The position numbers were made by a program, and so were the translations under genes. Positions 1 through 8,104 of a stretch of 64,000 nt of DNA are shown here, in pieces. The stretch is from contig NZ_CP116808.1 in assembly GCF_028464065.1 (NCBI RefSeq), positions 434,001 through 498,000 of the forward strand. The letters are read 5' to 3'. Origin of the DNA: Saprospira sp. CCB-QB6 (GTDB lineage Bacteria > Bacteroidota > Bacteroidia > Chitinophagales > Saprospiraceae). Position 1 is the first letter of the stretch. The number at the start of each line of letters is the position of its first letter. The notes under the pieces are model-generated. The model was not told the origin of the DNA. It made no database searches and saw nothing but the letters and a program-made list of their open reading frames with translations.

Positions 1-2497
1 CGAAACCGATACCGTAATCGAATCCAAGCGTACCAAACATAGGTAAGAAAACGCGGAGACCAGCTCCTACAGAGCGTTTGAGCATAAATGGATTGTATTC
101 ACGGAAGCTAGACCAAGCATTTCCACCTTGTACAAAGCCCAGAACATAAATTGTTGCATTGGGGTTAGGAGAAAGCAGGTAGCGCAATTCGGCCGTAAAT
201 TTATTGTAGACGGCTGCTCCTGTTTCATTGGCGGCAGAAACATCTTCAACGGGATCGCTATATCCACGGAGAGAGACAATGTCTTTACCTTGAAGGCCGA
301 CGAAGTTAGAAATACCATCACCACCTAGTTCATAGCGACCAAAGGGAGACAAGCCCACATCTTTGTTATAGCTACCTAGGAAGCCTAATTTAGCCTCGGT
401 TTTAATGACTAAGTTTTTAGCAATTTTGGTATACCAAGCACTTTCAAAATCCCATTTATGATATTCTACCCAACGGAAACGGTCGGTATCTGGTAGTTCT
501 GTATCCGTGTAATCCCAGCCATTGACCAAAGAGTAAGGGAAGGTCAGCTTCATAGAGAGCGAGATGGTCGAACCTGATTCGGGGAAGAGTGGATTATTTA
601 CAGAGTTCCGTGAAAGGGTTTGACGGATGGATAAGTCATTGAAAATCCCTGTAGGGATGGTAAAGTCATAGCGGCGGAGGAGGTTCATATTTTGGTATTC
701 CAAAGCGATTTGGTAACCAAAATAGTCATCGGGCCAGCGTAGACGAGTACCAAGACCTACCGTAACCCCTGTAATTAATAGCTGTTGAAAACTGCTACTT
801 TCTGGTGTTTGTCCATTGTTGTATCTAGAGTGGTAAGCGCTAACAGAAAGGGCGTTGCGCTTTTTGCCGCCCAACCAAGGCTCTGTAAAAGAGAAGTTAT
901 AGGATTGGAAATAGCGACCATTGGTTTGCACGCGCAAGCTAAGGCGTTGTCCATCTCCTTGAGGTAAGGGGTTCCAGGCTTCAGCCTTAAAGAGATTGCG
1001 TAAAGAAAAGTTATTGAAGGTCACCCCAAGCGTACCAATCAATCCGTTGCTATATCCTCCCCAACCAGCAGAAAGCTCCAATTGGTCAGAAGGGCGTTCT
1101 TCTACGGTGTACTCAATATCTACAGTTCCGCGCTGAGGATTTACGGGAGTATTGATGCCCATCGCCTCAGGATTAAAATAGTTAAGGGCCATCAATTCGC
1201 GTTGAGAACGCATAATATCTGAGCGACTAAACTTAGCCCCAGGCAAGGTGCGCAATTCTCTTCGAATAACATGCTCGTGAGTGCGGTCATTCCCTTTGAT
1301 GATTACTCGGTCAATGGTAGCGATCGGCCCTTCTTGAATGCGGATTTCGATATCTACGGTATCGTTCTTCACACCTTTTTCTACTGGATTAGCTTGGAAA
1401 AACAAGTAGCCATTATCCATATAAAGCGTGCTCAAATCGCGGCCGTTGCGGTCAAAGCTAATTCGGCTCTGCAAGAGTTCTTCATTATAAACCTCCCCTT
1501 TGCGAATGCCTAGAATGCGGCCCAAAACCTCATCTGAATAAGAACTATTCCCTCTAAACTTAATATCGCCAAAGTAGTAAGTTGTCCCTTCATCAATATG
1601 TATATCGATTTGGATAGACTTTTTTACTTTACCATTTTTCTTGGGTGTTTCTACGATATAGACTGAATCGCGGAGAATTTTTGCATCTCGCAAACCAATC
1701 TTATTATAATAAGCCATAACGTTCTCTTTGTCGGCCTTATAATCGTACTCAATATATTTTGAAGGCTTGAAAATCCCCATAATTGGGCGCTTTCTTTTGG
1801 TATCCTTTAGCAGACGGCGCAACTTGGCATCCGATACCTTTTCATTGCCCACGAAGTTAATATCTTGGATGCGAATCCGCTTGCCACGATCTACATTAAA
1901 GACCCAACGAATACTATTTTTCAACACAATATCTTCCTCTTCTTCTACAGAGACAGTCGCATCGGGATAACCTTTAGTTGCCAAAAAATCTTTGATTTCT
2001 CGCACGGCACTCCGCTTCATGCTCTTAGTCGCTGCACGCCCTTTGAGCAAATAGCGATTGAGCAATTCATTCAAATCATCTTGCCAGCCTTTGCGCACCC
2101 CACGGTAAGCATGACGGGCAAAACGAGGGTACTCTTTGACTACAACTTTAAGGAAAACAGCTTCCCCCAAACGACGCTCAAGCAAAATCTGCACATCGAC
2201 AAAAAGACCCTGCGTCCAAAGTTTACGAATAGATTTACCAATGTCATCCCCAGGCAACTTAATACTCTCCCCCACTTTTAATCCCGAAACGGCAATCACC
2301 GCATTGGGGTCGGTATACTCACAACCTTCTACCTTGATGCCCCCAATTTCATAGGTTTGCGGGAGTTCATAATCCATCACAGGGAGGCTGGTATCAGCAG
2401 AAATAGTGCTGAGGCTATCACTTTGGGCCAATAGGGGCTGGCTCAGACAAAACAGGCAAGCTAGGTAAACGCCTAGCCGTATAGAGTTGTAGTTCAT
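1..2497 (-). CDS. bamA: BamA / Omp85 outer-membrane assembly protein, 3' end outside window
   Basis: The frame is open from an ATG at 2497 to the window edge, about 832 codons with no stop. BamA is the outer-membrane core that folds and inserts beta-barrel proteins. A signal peptide (about residues 1-25, ending in LLAQ) is followed by tandem POTRA-like units to about residue 500 and then a 16-strand-type barrel. Seen in the barrel are the segment VEERPSDQLELSAGWGG and the conserved lid motif as LRGYSD. The last visible residues belong to a barrel strand near the usual C-terminus, so probably only a few tens of residues are missing. The Skp-like genes usually found beside bamA are instead about 52 kb away. 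A TACCTTTG word 88 bp upstream is a possible -7 box. Confidence 0.95.
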   Translation of the reverse strand, partial: MNYNSIRLGVYLACLFCLSQPLLAQSDSLSTISADTSLPVMDYELPQTYEIGGIKVEGCEYTDPNAVIAVSGLKVGESIKLPGDDIGKSIRKLWTQGLFVDVQILLERRLGEAVFLKVVVKEYPRFARHAYRGVRKGWQDDLNELLNRYLLKGRAATKSMKRSAVREIKDFLATKGYPDATVSVEEEEDIVLKNSIRWVFNVDRGKRIRIQDINFVGNEKVSDAKLRRLLKDTKRKRPIMGIFKPSKYIEYDYKADKENVMAYYNKIGLRDAKILRDSVYIVETPKKNGKVKKSIQIDIHIDEGTTYYFGDIKFRGNSSYSDEVLGRILGIRKGEVYNEELLQSRISFDRNGRDLSTLYMDNGYLFFQANPVEKGVKNDTVDIEIRIQEGPIATIDRVIIKGNDRTHEHVIRRELRTLPGAKFSRSDIMRSQRELMALNYFNPEAMGINTPVNPQRGTVDIEYTVEERPSDQLELSAGWGGYSNGLIGTLGVTFNNFSLRNLFKAEAWNPLPQGDGQRLSLRVQTNGRYFQSYNFSFTEPWLGGKKRNALSVSAYHSRYNNGQTPESSSFQQLLITGVTVGLGTRLRWPDDYFGYQIALEYQNMNLLRRYDFTIPTGIFNDLSIRQTLSRNSVNNPLFPESGSTISLSMKLTFPYSLVNGWDYTDTELPDTDRFRWVEYHKWDFESAWYTKIAKNLVIKTEAKLGFLGSYNKDVGLSPFGRYELGGDGISNFVGLQGKDIVSLRGYSDPVEDVSAANETGAAVYNKFTAELRYLLSPNPNATIYVLGFVQGGNAWSSFREYNPFMLKRSVGAGLRVFLPMFGTLGFDYGIGF

Positions 2498-2584
2498 GCG
2501 TTTTTGGCAGACTTTTTTTCTAAAAACATGGATTTGGGAGCAGATTTCTACCCCTTTTCCAAACAAAACGGAAAGTTCGGGCCA

Positions 2585-2592
2585 AAGGTAGG
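2585..2592 (-). promoter_or_regulatory. Candidate -7 box for bamA
   Basis: Reads TACCTTTG on the minus strand, matching the Bacteroidota TAnnTTTG consensus, 88 bp before the bamA ATG. No TTG lies at the expected 19-21 bp upstream, so support is from the -7 element only. Confidence 0.35.
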
Positions 2593-2636
2593 GGATTTAA
2601 AAGAGATAAAAAATATTTTGTCTATTCTACTCTTTT

Positions 2637-2756
2637 GGGGCTGCCCCTCCCTTCGGTCGGGTCGGGCCATTCCGCAGCTCGCTGCTCGCTCGGCCCTGCG
2701 GCGGCAAAGCCGCCTTGGTCTGCCGCCTGCGGCGGCCCTGCTCCAGCCCCTCAGCC
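2637..2756 (+). repeat. Structured intergenic repeat, copy 1 (type B)
   Basis: Begins GGGGCTGCCCC after a T-rich stretch and ends CCCTCAGCC. It carries the conserved GCTCGCT-nnn-CGCTCGGCCCT block, then hairpin 2 (GGCGGCaaaGCCGCC), GGTCTG, and hairpin 3 (CCGCCtgcGGCGG). A further small hairpin and ATTGGACCAA follow. Confidence 0.9.
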
Positions 2757-2871
2757 TGCGGGCGCTTTGCGCCCTGTCCACCGCAAATTGGACCAAAAGG
2801 CAGGCTTAGCCTAAGAACTCAGCTAGTTTTTCAGTAGATTGCCTATTCTTCTGCCACAATCCCTTTTGTCT

Positions 2872-5538
2872 ATGACCCTAGTTTGCTACGCCAAAACCAC
2901 CAAAGATAAAATCCAACTCCAAAGAAAACCCTTTGCCTCTGGCGGAGAAGGCAGCTTACACCGCATCAAAAGCCCCACTCATTGGCGAGGTATGGTGGCC
3001 AAAATCTACCATCGCCCCAAACGAACAAAAGAGCGAGAAGAAAAGATCGCCCTCCTGATCAAACACCCCCCAGAAGAATTTCAAGCCGGCCAATGGCCTA
3101 GTTTTGTCTGGCCCCAAGATATTTTACTCAGCCAATCTGGACAGTTTCTAGGCTTTGTTATGCCTTTTGTCCAAGGCAAAAAATTAGAATTACTCTGCCT
3201 CCCCAAACTCCCCAAAAAGCTAAATGCAAATTGGCAACGTTTGGCATTGGACCAAAAAAATAGCCGCGACCTAAGACTTCGCATCGCCTTTAACCTTAGC
3301 CTGGCCATCTATCGAATGCACCAGCAAGATCGCTACGTCTTAGTCGACCTCAAACCCGAAAATGTAATCCTGCAGAGCAATGGCCAATTAGCTTTGGTAG
3401 ATATGGACTCTGTACAGGTCCATAAAAATGGCCAACTAAAATTTATGGCCCCTGTAGCCACCCCCGAATACTCCGCTCCAGAATATTACCAAAACCCTAA
3501 ACCTAACAGCTTTAAGAGTAGCTGGGATAGCTTTGCTTTAGCTGTTATTCTCTACAAACTTCTACTGGGTATTCATCCCTATGCAGCTTCTGCTTTGCCG
3601 CCCCATGACCAACTGGTAAGTTTACACCAAAAAATTGAGGCGGGTTTATTTGTCCATCATCCAGAAGCCAAAAGGTTATTTAAGATCATCCCCCCACCCC
3701 ATCAAGAATTTCTACAGCTATCTACTAGTCTGCAAACACTATTTATGCATAGCTTTGTAGAAGGCCATAGCCTGCCCGAACTGCGCCCCCTAGCCGAAGA
3801 ATGGTGCTGGGCCATACTCGAAGAGTTAAAAGACCCAGAACTCAAACAACGTTTTCAGCAAATGCTGCTGCAACAGGACCTGCAATTTAAGCGGCTACGC
3901 CGCCCCTCCGATATTTTGCCGCCCCTAGAACAACTAGAAAAAAAGTGGAGCGACTACCTTCCCCAAGACTATAAAATGGCCCTAGCTTGGCAAATGCCTC
4001 AACTACAATATCCCAAGTCTGTACAGCAAATCAATATACAGAGCAATATGGATAGCTGGGGAAATTTTATTCTGAGTATTATTGCCACTATTGTTACCGT
4101 AGCAGCTCTACTCAACAGCTTTCCAGCCATCTATCAATGGATGACAAGGGACCTACTTCAGTACCCCTTTTGGCAAATAATGCTCATCATCCAAGGCTTT
4201 TTTGCCTTCCCTATTCTTATTTTCCCTTTTACTTTACATGGCATTCACCTACTCATCAATCCCCAACGCCTCAAATGGAAAACCCTAAAAAAGAATGCTC
4301 AAGCTCAACAAAAAAAATTGGACCAATGGCATAAAAAGCTAGAAGAGGCAAAAACCAACTTGTTGCAAGTTCTAAAAACAGAACTTCCCAATTTCCAAAC
4401 GCTAGAAACAACAAGTAAGGCCATCAAGCAGAGTTATTTGGAGGGACTACAAAAACTAGACTCCGCCTTTGAGAAATTACTGGCCCAAGAACAAGAACAT
4501 AAAGCCTATATTTTGGCGCCCATTCTGACCCAACTCCAAAAAGAACTGCCTTTATTGAGCCCAGCTCATGACTTTAAGTCCGCCCTTGAGATTTTGCGCA
4601 AAGCTGAACAAGACCAACTCATTGACAACCAGCAAGAAGAATTGGGCCAAGATTTCCATCAGTTTAAAGCCATGGCCCAAAAAGAAAAGCGCCTCGCCTT
4701 TGAACGCCTTGCCACCGAAGAGAAACACTTCTTATCTTACATTCAAGAGCAACGAGAAGTATTGCAAGATCGCCAAAAGCAAGACATACAAGCCCAACAC
4801 GATAACCTCAGCCGATTCAATAACCTCAAAATAGGCCATAAGCAACATTTGCATTTAAGAGCTCGAGAAGGCCTAAGACTCATCCTTAAACTTAATAAGG
4901 CCGGTTTTCACTCTATGAGCCAACTAAAGGAAATCAATATCCCCAAAGCTCAACTGATCTTTAAGGATGGACGTACACTTAATTTATCCGACTTTAGCCA
5001 GTCTGATGTTAATATGGCCCACCGTTTCATGATCTGGTTACAGGCTAGCTATAAAGAAGAGCGACTGTTTCTGCAAGAACTACAGCGCATTGATAAATTT
5101 TACGCCAAAGAACGTGAGAAATTAGAAGAAAAAACCCGCTTAGCACGCCCTAAATTTGCCAAAAGAAAAGCCGACTTACAACAGCAGGCCCGAGATGCCT
5201 TTTTGGCCCAAAAAGCCCAAAATATACGTCAAGCTTATCAGCAAAAGCGACAACAAGTCCGCCAAGCCCAGCAGATGTTTAATAAAAAAATGCAAGCTAT
5301 TCTTGATGAAAGAAGCCCCCTCTACCAAACACTGGAAGAAGAGGCTAAACAACTACATAAAAAACATAAGGAGCAACTCGATAATCTCAAGCATCTACAT
5401 CAACATAAATTACACCTTCAACTCCAAGAAGAAAAGCATCTCTTACGACCTTGGGCCCCAAATAATTTAACCGAAATTGAAACTATTCTGCAAAAAAAGG
5501 CCAAATTAGAACAACAATTATCCGCCTATAAAAGCTAG
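2872..5538 (+). CDS. Membrane-anchored protein kinase-like protein with coiled coil and degenerate HhH-like segment
   Basis: A protein of 888 aa, paralogous to the kinase at 47698. Start: the ATG at 2872 places the GGEG glycine loop at residues 24-27 and the VAIK-type lysine (VAKIY) at K44, exactly as in the paralogue. The frame extends to a TTG at 2839, but that is less likely. The catalytic loop reads VDLKPEN (D159, K161, N164), and DFG is replaced by DMD (177-179). The activation-segment end is TPEYSAPEYY. Two hydrophobic helices (about 394-420 and 433-461) are followed by a long charged coiled coil. A segment near 670-697 (LNKAGFHSMSQLKEI) resembles the helix-hairpin-helix end of the COG4248 kinase-HhH family. 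Kinase activity is inferred. It stands alone, without the vWA and PP2C partners of its paralogue. Its stop overlaps the convergent lipoprotein stop by 4 bp. Confidence 0.8.
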   Translation: MTLVCYAKTTKDKIQLQRKPFASGGEGSLHRIKSPTHWRGMVAKIYHRPKRTKEREEKIALLIKHPPEEFQAGQWPSFVWPQDILLSQSGQFLGFVMPFVQGKKLELLCLPKLPKKLNANWQRLALDQKNSRDLRLRIAFNLSLAIYRMHQQDRYVLVDLKPENVILQSNGQLALVDMDSVQVHKNGQLKFMAPVATPEYSAPEYYQNPKPNSFKSSWDSFALAVILYKLLLGIHPYAASALPPHDQLVSLHQKIEAGLFVHHPEAKRLFKIIPPPHQEFLQLSTSLQTLFMHSFVEGHSLPELRPLAEEWCWAILEELKDPELKQRFQQMLLQQDLQFKRLRRPSDILPPLEQLEKKWSDYLPQDYKMALAWQMPQLQYPKSVQQINIQSNMDSWGNFILSIIATIVTVAALLNSFPAIYQWMTRDLLQYPFWQIMLIIQGFFAFPILIFPFTLHGIHLLINPQRLKWKTLKKNAQAQQKKLDQWHKKLEEAKTNLLQVLKTELPNFQTLETTSKAIKQSYLEGLQKLDSAFEKLLAQEQEHKAYILAPILTQLQKELPLLSPAHDFKSALEILRKAEQDQLIDNQQEELGQDFHQFKAMAQKEKRLAFERLATEEKHFLSYIQEQREVLQDRQKQDIQAQHDNLSRFNNLKIGHKQHLHLRAREGLRLILKLNKAGFHSMSQLKEINIPKAQLIFKDGRTLNLSDFSQSDVNMAHRFMIWLQASYKEERLFLQELQRIDKFYAKEREKLEEKTRLARPKFAKRKADLQQQARDAFLAQKAQNIRQAYQQKRQQVRQAQQMFNKKMQAILDERSPLYQTLEEEAKQLHKKHKEQLDNLKHLHQHKLHLQLQEEKHLLRPWAPNNLTEIETILQKKAKLEQQLSAYKS

Positions 5539-7013
5539 CGGACCGCTAACTTTGGCGCAAAAAGCTGCTCTACATCTGCCAAGGTTTTTATTTGGCCCGA
5601 CTGCGCCTGCAATACAATTCGATAGGGCTGATCTGCAGGACGATTATCAATTTCAGCCCAATCTATAGCCGCAAAATCATCTAAATCAAAAAGCCCCACT
5701 TGATCATTAGGCAAGACCGTTAAAAAACGCAATGGCCGATCAGGATGCAAACGGATTTTATTCCAATCATGAGCCGGCAAATCAATCAAACTAGCCTCAT
5801 TAAGCGGAAAGCAAAAGACTTTTTCTAGCTTAAAATTAGCCGGCAAATCAATTCCCTCCACTTCAAACTGAGCCACAATAGGCTGTGCATCTTCCCACTT
5901 CAAAAAGCGATCATAGTTATAAATGCCAAATTCACTGAGCTCAAAACTGCGAAATAAATCAGCCTCTTGACGCAATCGCTGCATCTCTACCTCAATTTCT
6001 GCCATATTTTTCTCATAGTTACGGGCCCAACTTTCTGGACTATAACGATAGAGCTGCTTCAAAGGCATGACCGCCTCTATCCGCCCACTCCATTCCTCAG
6101 TCCCATCATGAGAGTTTAAAGTCAAACGATAAATATTGCCCCGAATAGGCTCTAACGCTAAGGCATCAAAATCTTTATCTTTGGTCCAAGCCGGAAAACG
6201 CCCACCACTCAATCGCTTCCAAACCATCATGGCCGCTGGCAAGCTAGTCCCCTTGTAATCAATAGATTTATAACAGCTACTATTTAACCAAGAAAGACCG
6301 TATTTATGGGCTTTTTGGCCCACTACTGGATTTTCCCGATTCGCATATATTTGACCGTAATCTTCACTATAAGTCACATCCAAAATAGCCGAATAATCAA
6401 AGCAAAAATACTTGGCCTCCAAAGGCATTTTCAAGATGTTTTGAGCCTTATATTTTACTTTTTTGAGCGCCTTTTGCTTGCTTTTATTTTCCTCAATCTC
6501 ATATTCTTGGTCCAAATACTCCCATTTTCCATCCTCCTCTTTCAAATGAAAAAAGCTATAATTTCCTTCTTTCTGAAAGGAGGGCGTTTTCATTTTCATG
6601 GCCTCCCCCATCTGCAATTGGGCCCCATTTTGCTCTGCCCGTAACTCAAACATGCCTGCTGTCGCCATATATTGCTTTTTTCCCTGCGCCTCATAAGCCA
6701 TGGGCATGCCCGCCAAAAAAGCGCTGGGCGCATCATGAAAAATGCGATATTTTAAACTTACTTTTCCATAAACAGTATCGCCATTGGCCTGGCGCAAAGC
6801 CCCTCCCTTAAAGTAAAAAGCGCCGCCCTGAGGCAAAACCAAAACGGTATCTTGATCCGCATCAATTTCATATTCTTCAAAGGGAATATCAATATCCTGA
6901 AAGGGCCGCTGGGCCTGCCAGCTCATTTTTTGAGGCTGCTCTTCCCCTATTTTTTCTTGGCAGGCAAATAGACTAAGTAATGCCAAACCAAGTATACACA
7001 TTTGCTTTTTCAT
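5535..7013 (-). CDS. Hypothetical lipoprotein, 492 aa
   Basis: ATG start at 7013. The N-terminus MKKQMCILGLALLSLFACQE is a lipoprotein signal with lipobox LFAC and the modified cysteine at residue 18. The rest is soluble, acidic and beta-rich with many aromatic residues. I recognise no catalytic motif or named domain. A segment near residues 75-110 (VSLKYRIFHDAPSAFLAGMP) suggests a beta-sandwich, which is a guess. The upstream gap of about 160 bp to the next minus-strand gene is nearly filled by a structured repeat, so the two could be cotranscribed. Its stop codon interlocks with the stop of the opposing kinase gene in the tetranucleotide CTAG. Confidence 0.75.
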   Translation of the reverse strand: MKKQMCILGLALLSLFACQEKIGEEQPQKMSWQAQRPFQDIDIPFEEYEIDADQDTVLVLPQGGAFYFKGGALRQANGDTVYGKVSLKYRIFHDAPSAFLAGMPMAYEAQGKKQYMATAGMFELRAEQNGAQLQMGEAMKMKTPSFQKEGNYSFFHLKEEDGKWEYLDQEYEIEENKSKQKALKKVKYKAQNILKMPLEAKYFCFDYSAILDVTYSEDYGQIYANRENPVVGQKAHKYGLSWLNSSCYKSIDYKGTSLPAAMMVWKRLSGGRFPAWTKDKDFDALALEPIRGNIYRLTLNSHDGTEEWSGRIEAVMPLKQLYRYSPESWARNYEKNMAEIEVEMQRLRQEADLFRSFELSEFGIYNYDRFLKWEDAQPIVAQFEVEGIDLPANFKLEKVFCFPLNEASLIDLPAHDWNKIRLHPDRPLRFLTVLPNDQVGLFDLDDFAAIDWAEIDNRPADQPYRIVLQAQSGQIKTLADVEQLFAPKLAVR

Positions 7014-7045
7014 AGGTCCTTTTTTTTCTGTTGATGATGTTTTTT

Positions 7046-7157
7046 GGGGCCTGCCGCCTAGGGCGGCCGGGCTATTCGCTGGCTCGCTGTTCGCTCGGCC
7101 CTGCGGCCTGACGGCCTTGGTCTGCGGCTGCGCCGCACCAGCTTCTATCCCTAGGCC
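7046..7157 (+). repeat. Structured intergenic repeat, copy 2
   Basis: Starts GGGGCCTGCCGCC and ends CCCTAGGCC. Stem 1 is CCGCCctaGGGCGG, stem 2 GGCCtgacGGCC, and stem 3 GCGGCtgcGCCGC. The GGGG end lies 33 bp upstream of the lipoprotein ATG (7013). The other end is 18 bp from the stop of the 7175-7792 gene. Confidence 0.88.
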
Positions 7158-7174
7158 GAAGCTGGGCTTGCCAA

Positions 7175-7792
7175 CTATTTTGGGCCAAATTGGGCATAAT
7201 AATCTAAGGCGATATCAGTATAATTATCTTGATTATCGGGACTCACTTTTGGTCCGTAGGGAAAGGCTTTTTGCTGACGCCAATAGGCCAACTCTTCTAT
7301 TGTTTTATCTAGGCCTGAATTATATTTACAACTCCAAAGCTCTACTTTGTTCCATCTTGTGGGCAGTTTTTCTTTTTGGCAGAGCATTAAAAAGCAATGC
7401 AAATAAAATACTTGTCCTTCTAGGGTTTTGAGACGGGCCAAACGCGCCTGCGGACTTCTATCAATCTCTAAATCAAGACGATCTTCTAAAGTTTGGGCAA
7501 AAGAAGGCTTCATTTGAAAAGGGCCAATAGAAAAATCGACAGCTAAACCACGCAAATAGGCCTGTTCTAGGGCTTTTGTTTCTAGTATATCTTGCAATTG
7601 GTTGTAGCGGAGCAGTTCTGGAAATACCACAGCATTGAGTTCGGCTGTTTCTATATTTAGGCTAGCTGCTGTTTGGTCCAAAAGGGTTTGATGCTTTTCT
7701 AAAAAGTTGAGGGCTTTTTGGTAGTTGGTCCCATATTTTTTGGCGTAGGGACTAGCGGACCAAAGCAGGCAAAGGAATAAGAGGTACTTCAT
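7175..7792 (-). CDS. Exported lysozyme-fold (transglycosylase-like) protein
   Basis: A protein of 205 aa with a short N-terminal signal sequence (MKYLLFLCLLWSASPYA). FPELLRY near residue 58 could supply the catalytic glutamate of a lysozyme-like fold. SIGPFQMKPSFA near residue 90 matches the G-x-x-Q-[MI] signature of SLT/lysozyme-like enzymes. A late LWSCKYNSGL segment fits the usual C-terminal N-G helix. This suggests a periplasmic peptidoglycan-cleaving or -binding enzyme. The family assignment is by motif only. The start is the ATG at 7792, with an AT-rich leader. Confidence 0.6.
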   Translation of the reverse strand: MKYLLFLCLLWSASPYAKKYGTNYQKALNFLEKHQTLLDQTAASLNIETAELNAVVFPELLRYNQLQDILETKALEQAYLRGLAVDFSIGPFQMKPSFAQTLEDRLDLEIDRSPQARLARLKTLEGQVFYLHCFLMLCQKEKLPTRWNKVELWSCKYNSGLDKTIEELAYWRQQKAFPYGPKVSPDNQDNYTDIALDYYAQFGPK

Positions 7793-7918
7793 TTCTATTT
7801 TTTATTCCTTACAACCAGCAAGGTTAGCACCTCAGGAAAAGTTTTTTTAAAAGTTGGCTTTTCTCTAAGGGCATCAGAGGGCCGAAGCAATTATTTTGGG
7901 CAAAAAAGGCTGTTGAGC

Positions 7919-8033
7919 GGCCTAGCGATGTGGAAGGGTGGCCACAGGCCAGACCGAGCCAGCTTTGCTGGCGAAGGGCCGAGCGAATAGCGAGCCCTGC
8001 AACGTAGCGCCGCAGCAAAGCTGCGGAGGCCCC
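7919..8033 (-). repeat. Structured intergenic repeat, copy 3 (type A)
   Basis: On the plus strand it runs GGCCTAGCGATGTG to GGAGGCCCC, then A-rich DNA. In the common orientation stem 1 is CCGCAGCtttGCTGCGG, stem 2 GCCAGCaaaGCTGGC and stem 3 GGCCtgtGGCC. Confidence 0.9.
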
Positions 8034-8040
8034 AAAAACA

Positions 8041-8075
8041 AAAAAGTCTCGCTCCATTTAGGAACGAGACTTTTA
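8041..8075 (-). terminator. Rho-independent terminator of the muramidase gene
   Basis: Inverted repeat GTCTCGCTCC / GGAACGAGAC, with a run of T on the minus strand just past the stem. It lies 30 bp downstream of the stop at 8105. Confidence 0.75.
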
Positions 8076-8104
8076 GTATTAGTCCTCAGCTTTGGGGCTG
8101 AATG

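Larger units (their letters stand above)
2498..2871. other. Intergenic region between divergent bamA and kinase gene
   Basis: No gene is supported here. It holds the putative bamA -7 box and one copy of the structured repeat. Short frames open across the GC-rich repeat on both strands are translations of the repeat. Confidence 0.7.
7793..8104. other. Intergenic region with repeat and terminator
   Basis: No gene is supported. It contains the leader of the 7175-7792 gene, one structured repeat (7919-8033) and the terminator of the muramidase gene (8041-8075). Confidence 0.7.

Noticed and set aside
2504-2809. Open frames on both strands across repeat copy 1
   Set aside because: They translate the GC-rich repeat; the same peptide pattern recurs wherever the repeat occurs.
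2839-2871. TTG start for the kinase at 2872
   Set aside because: The ATG at 2872 gives exact positional match with the paralogous kinase N-terminus.
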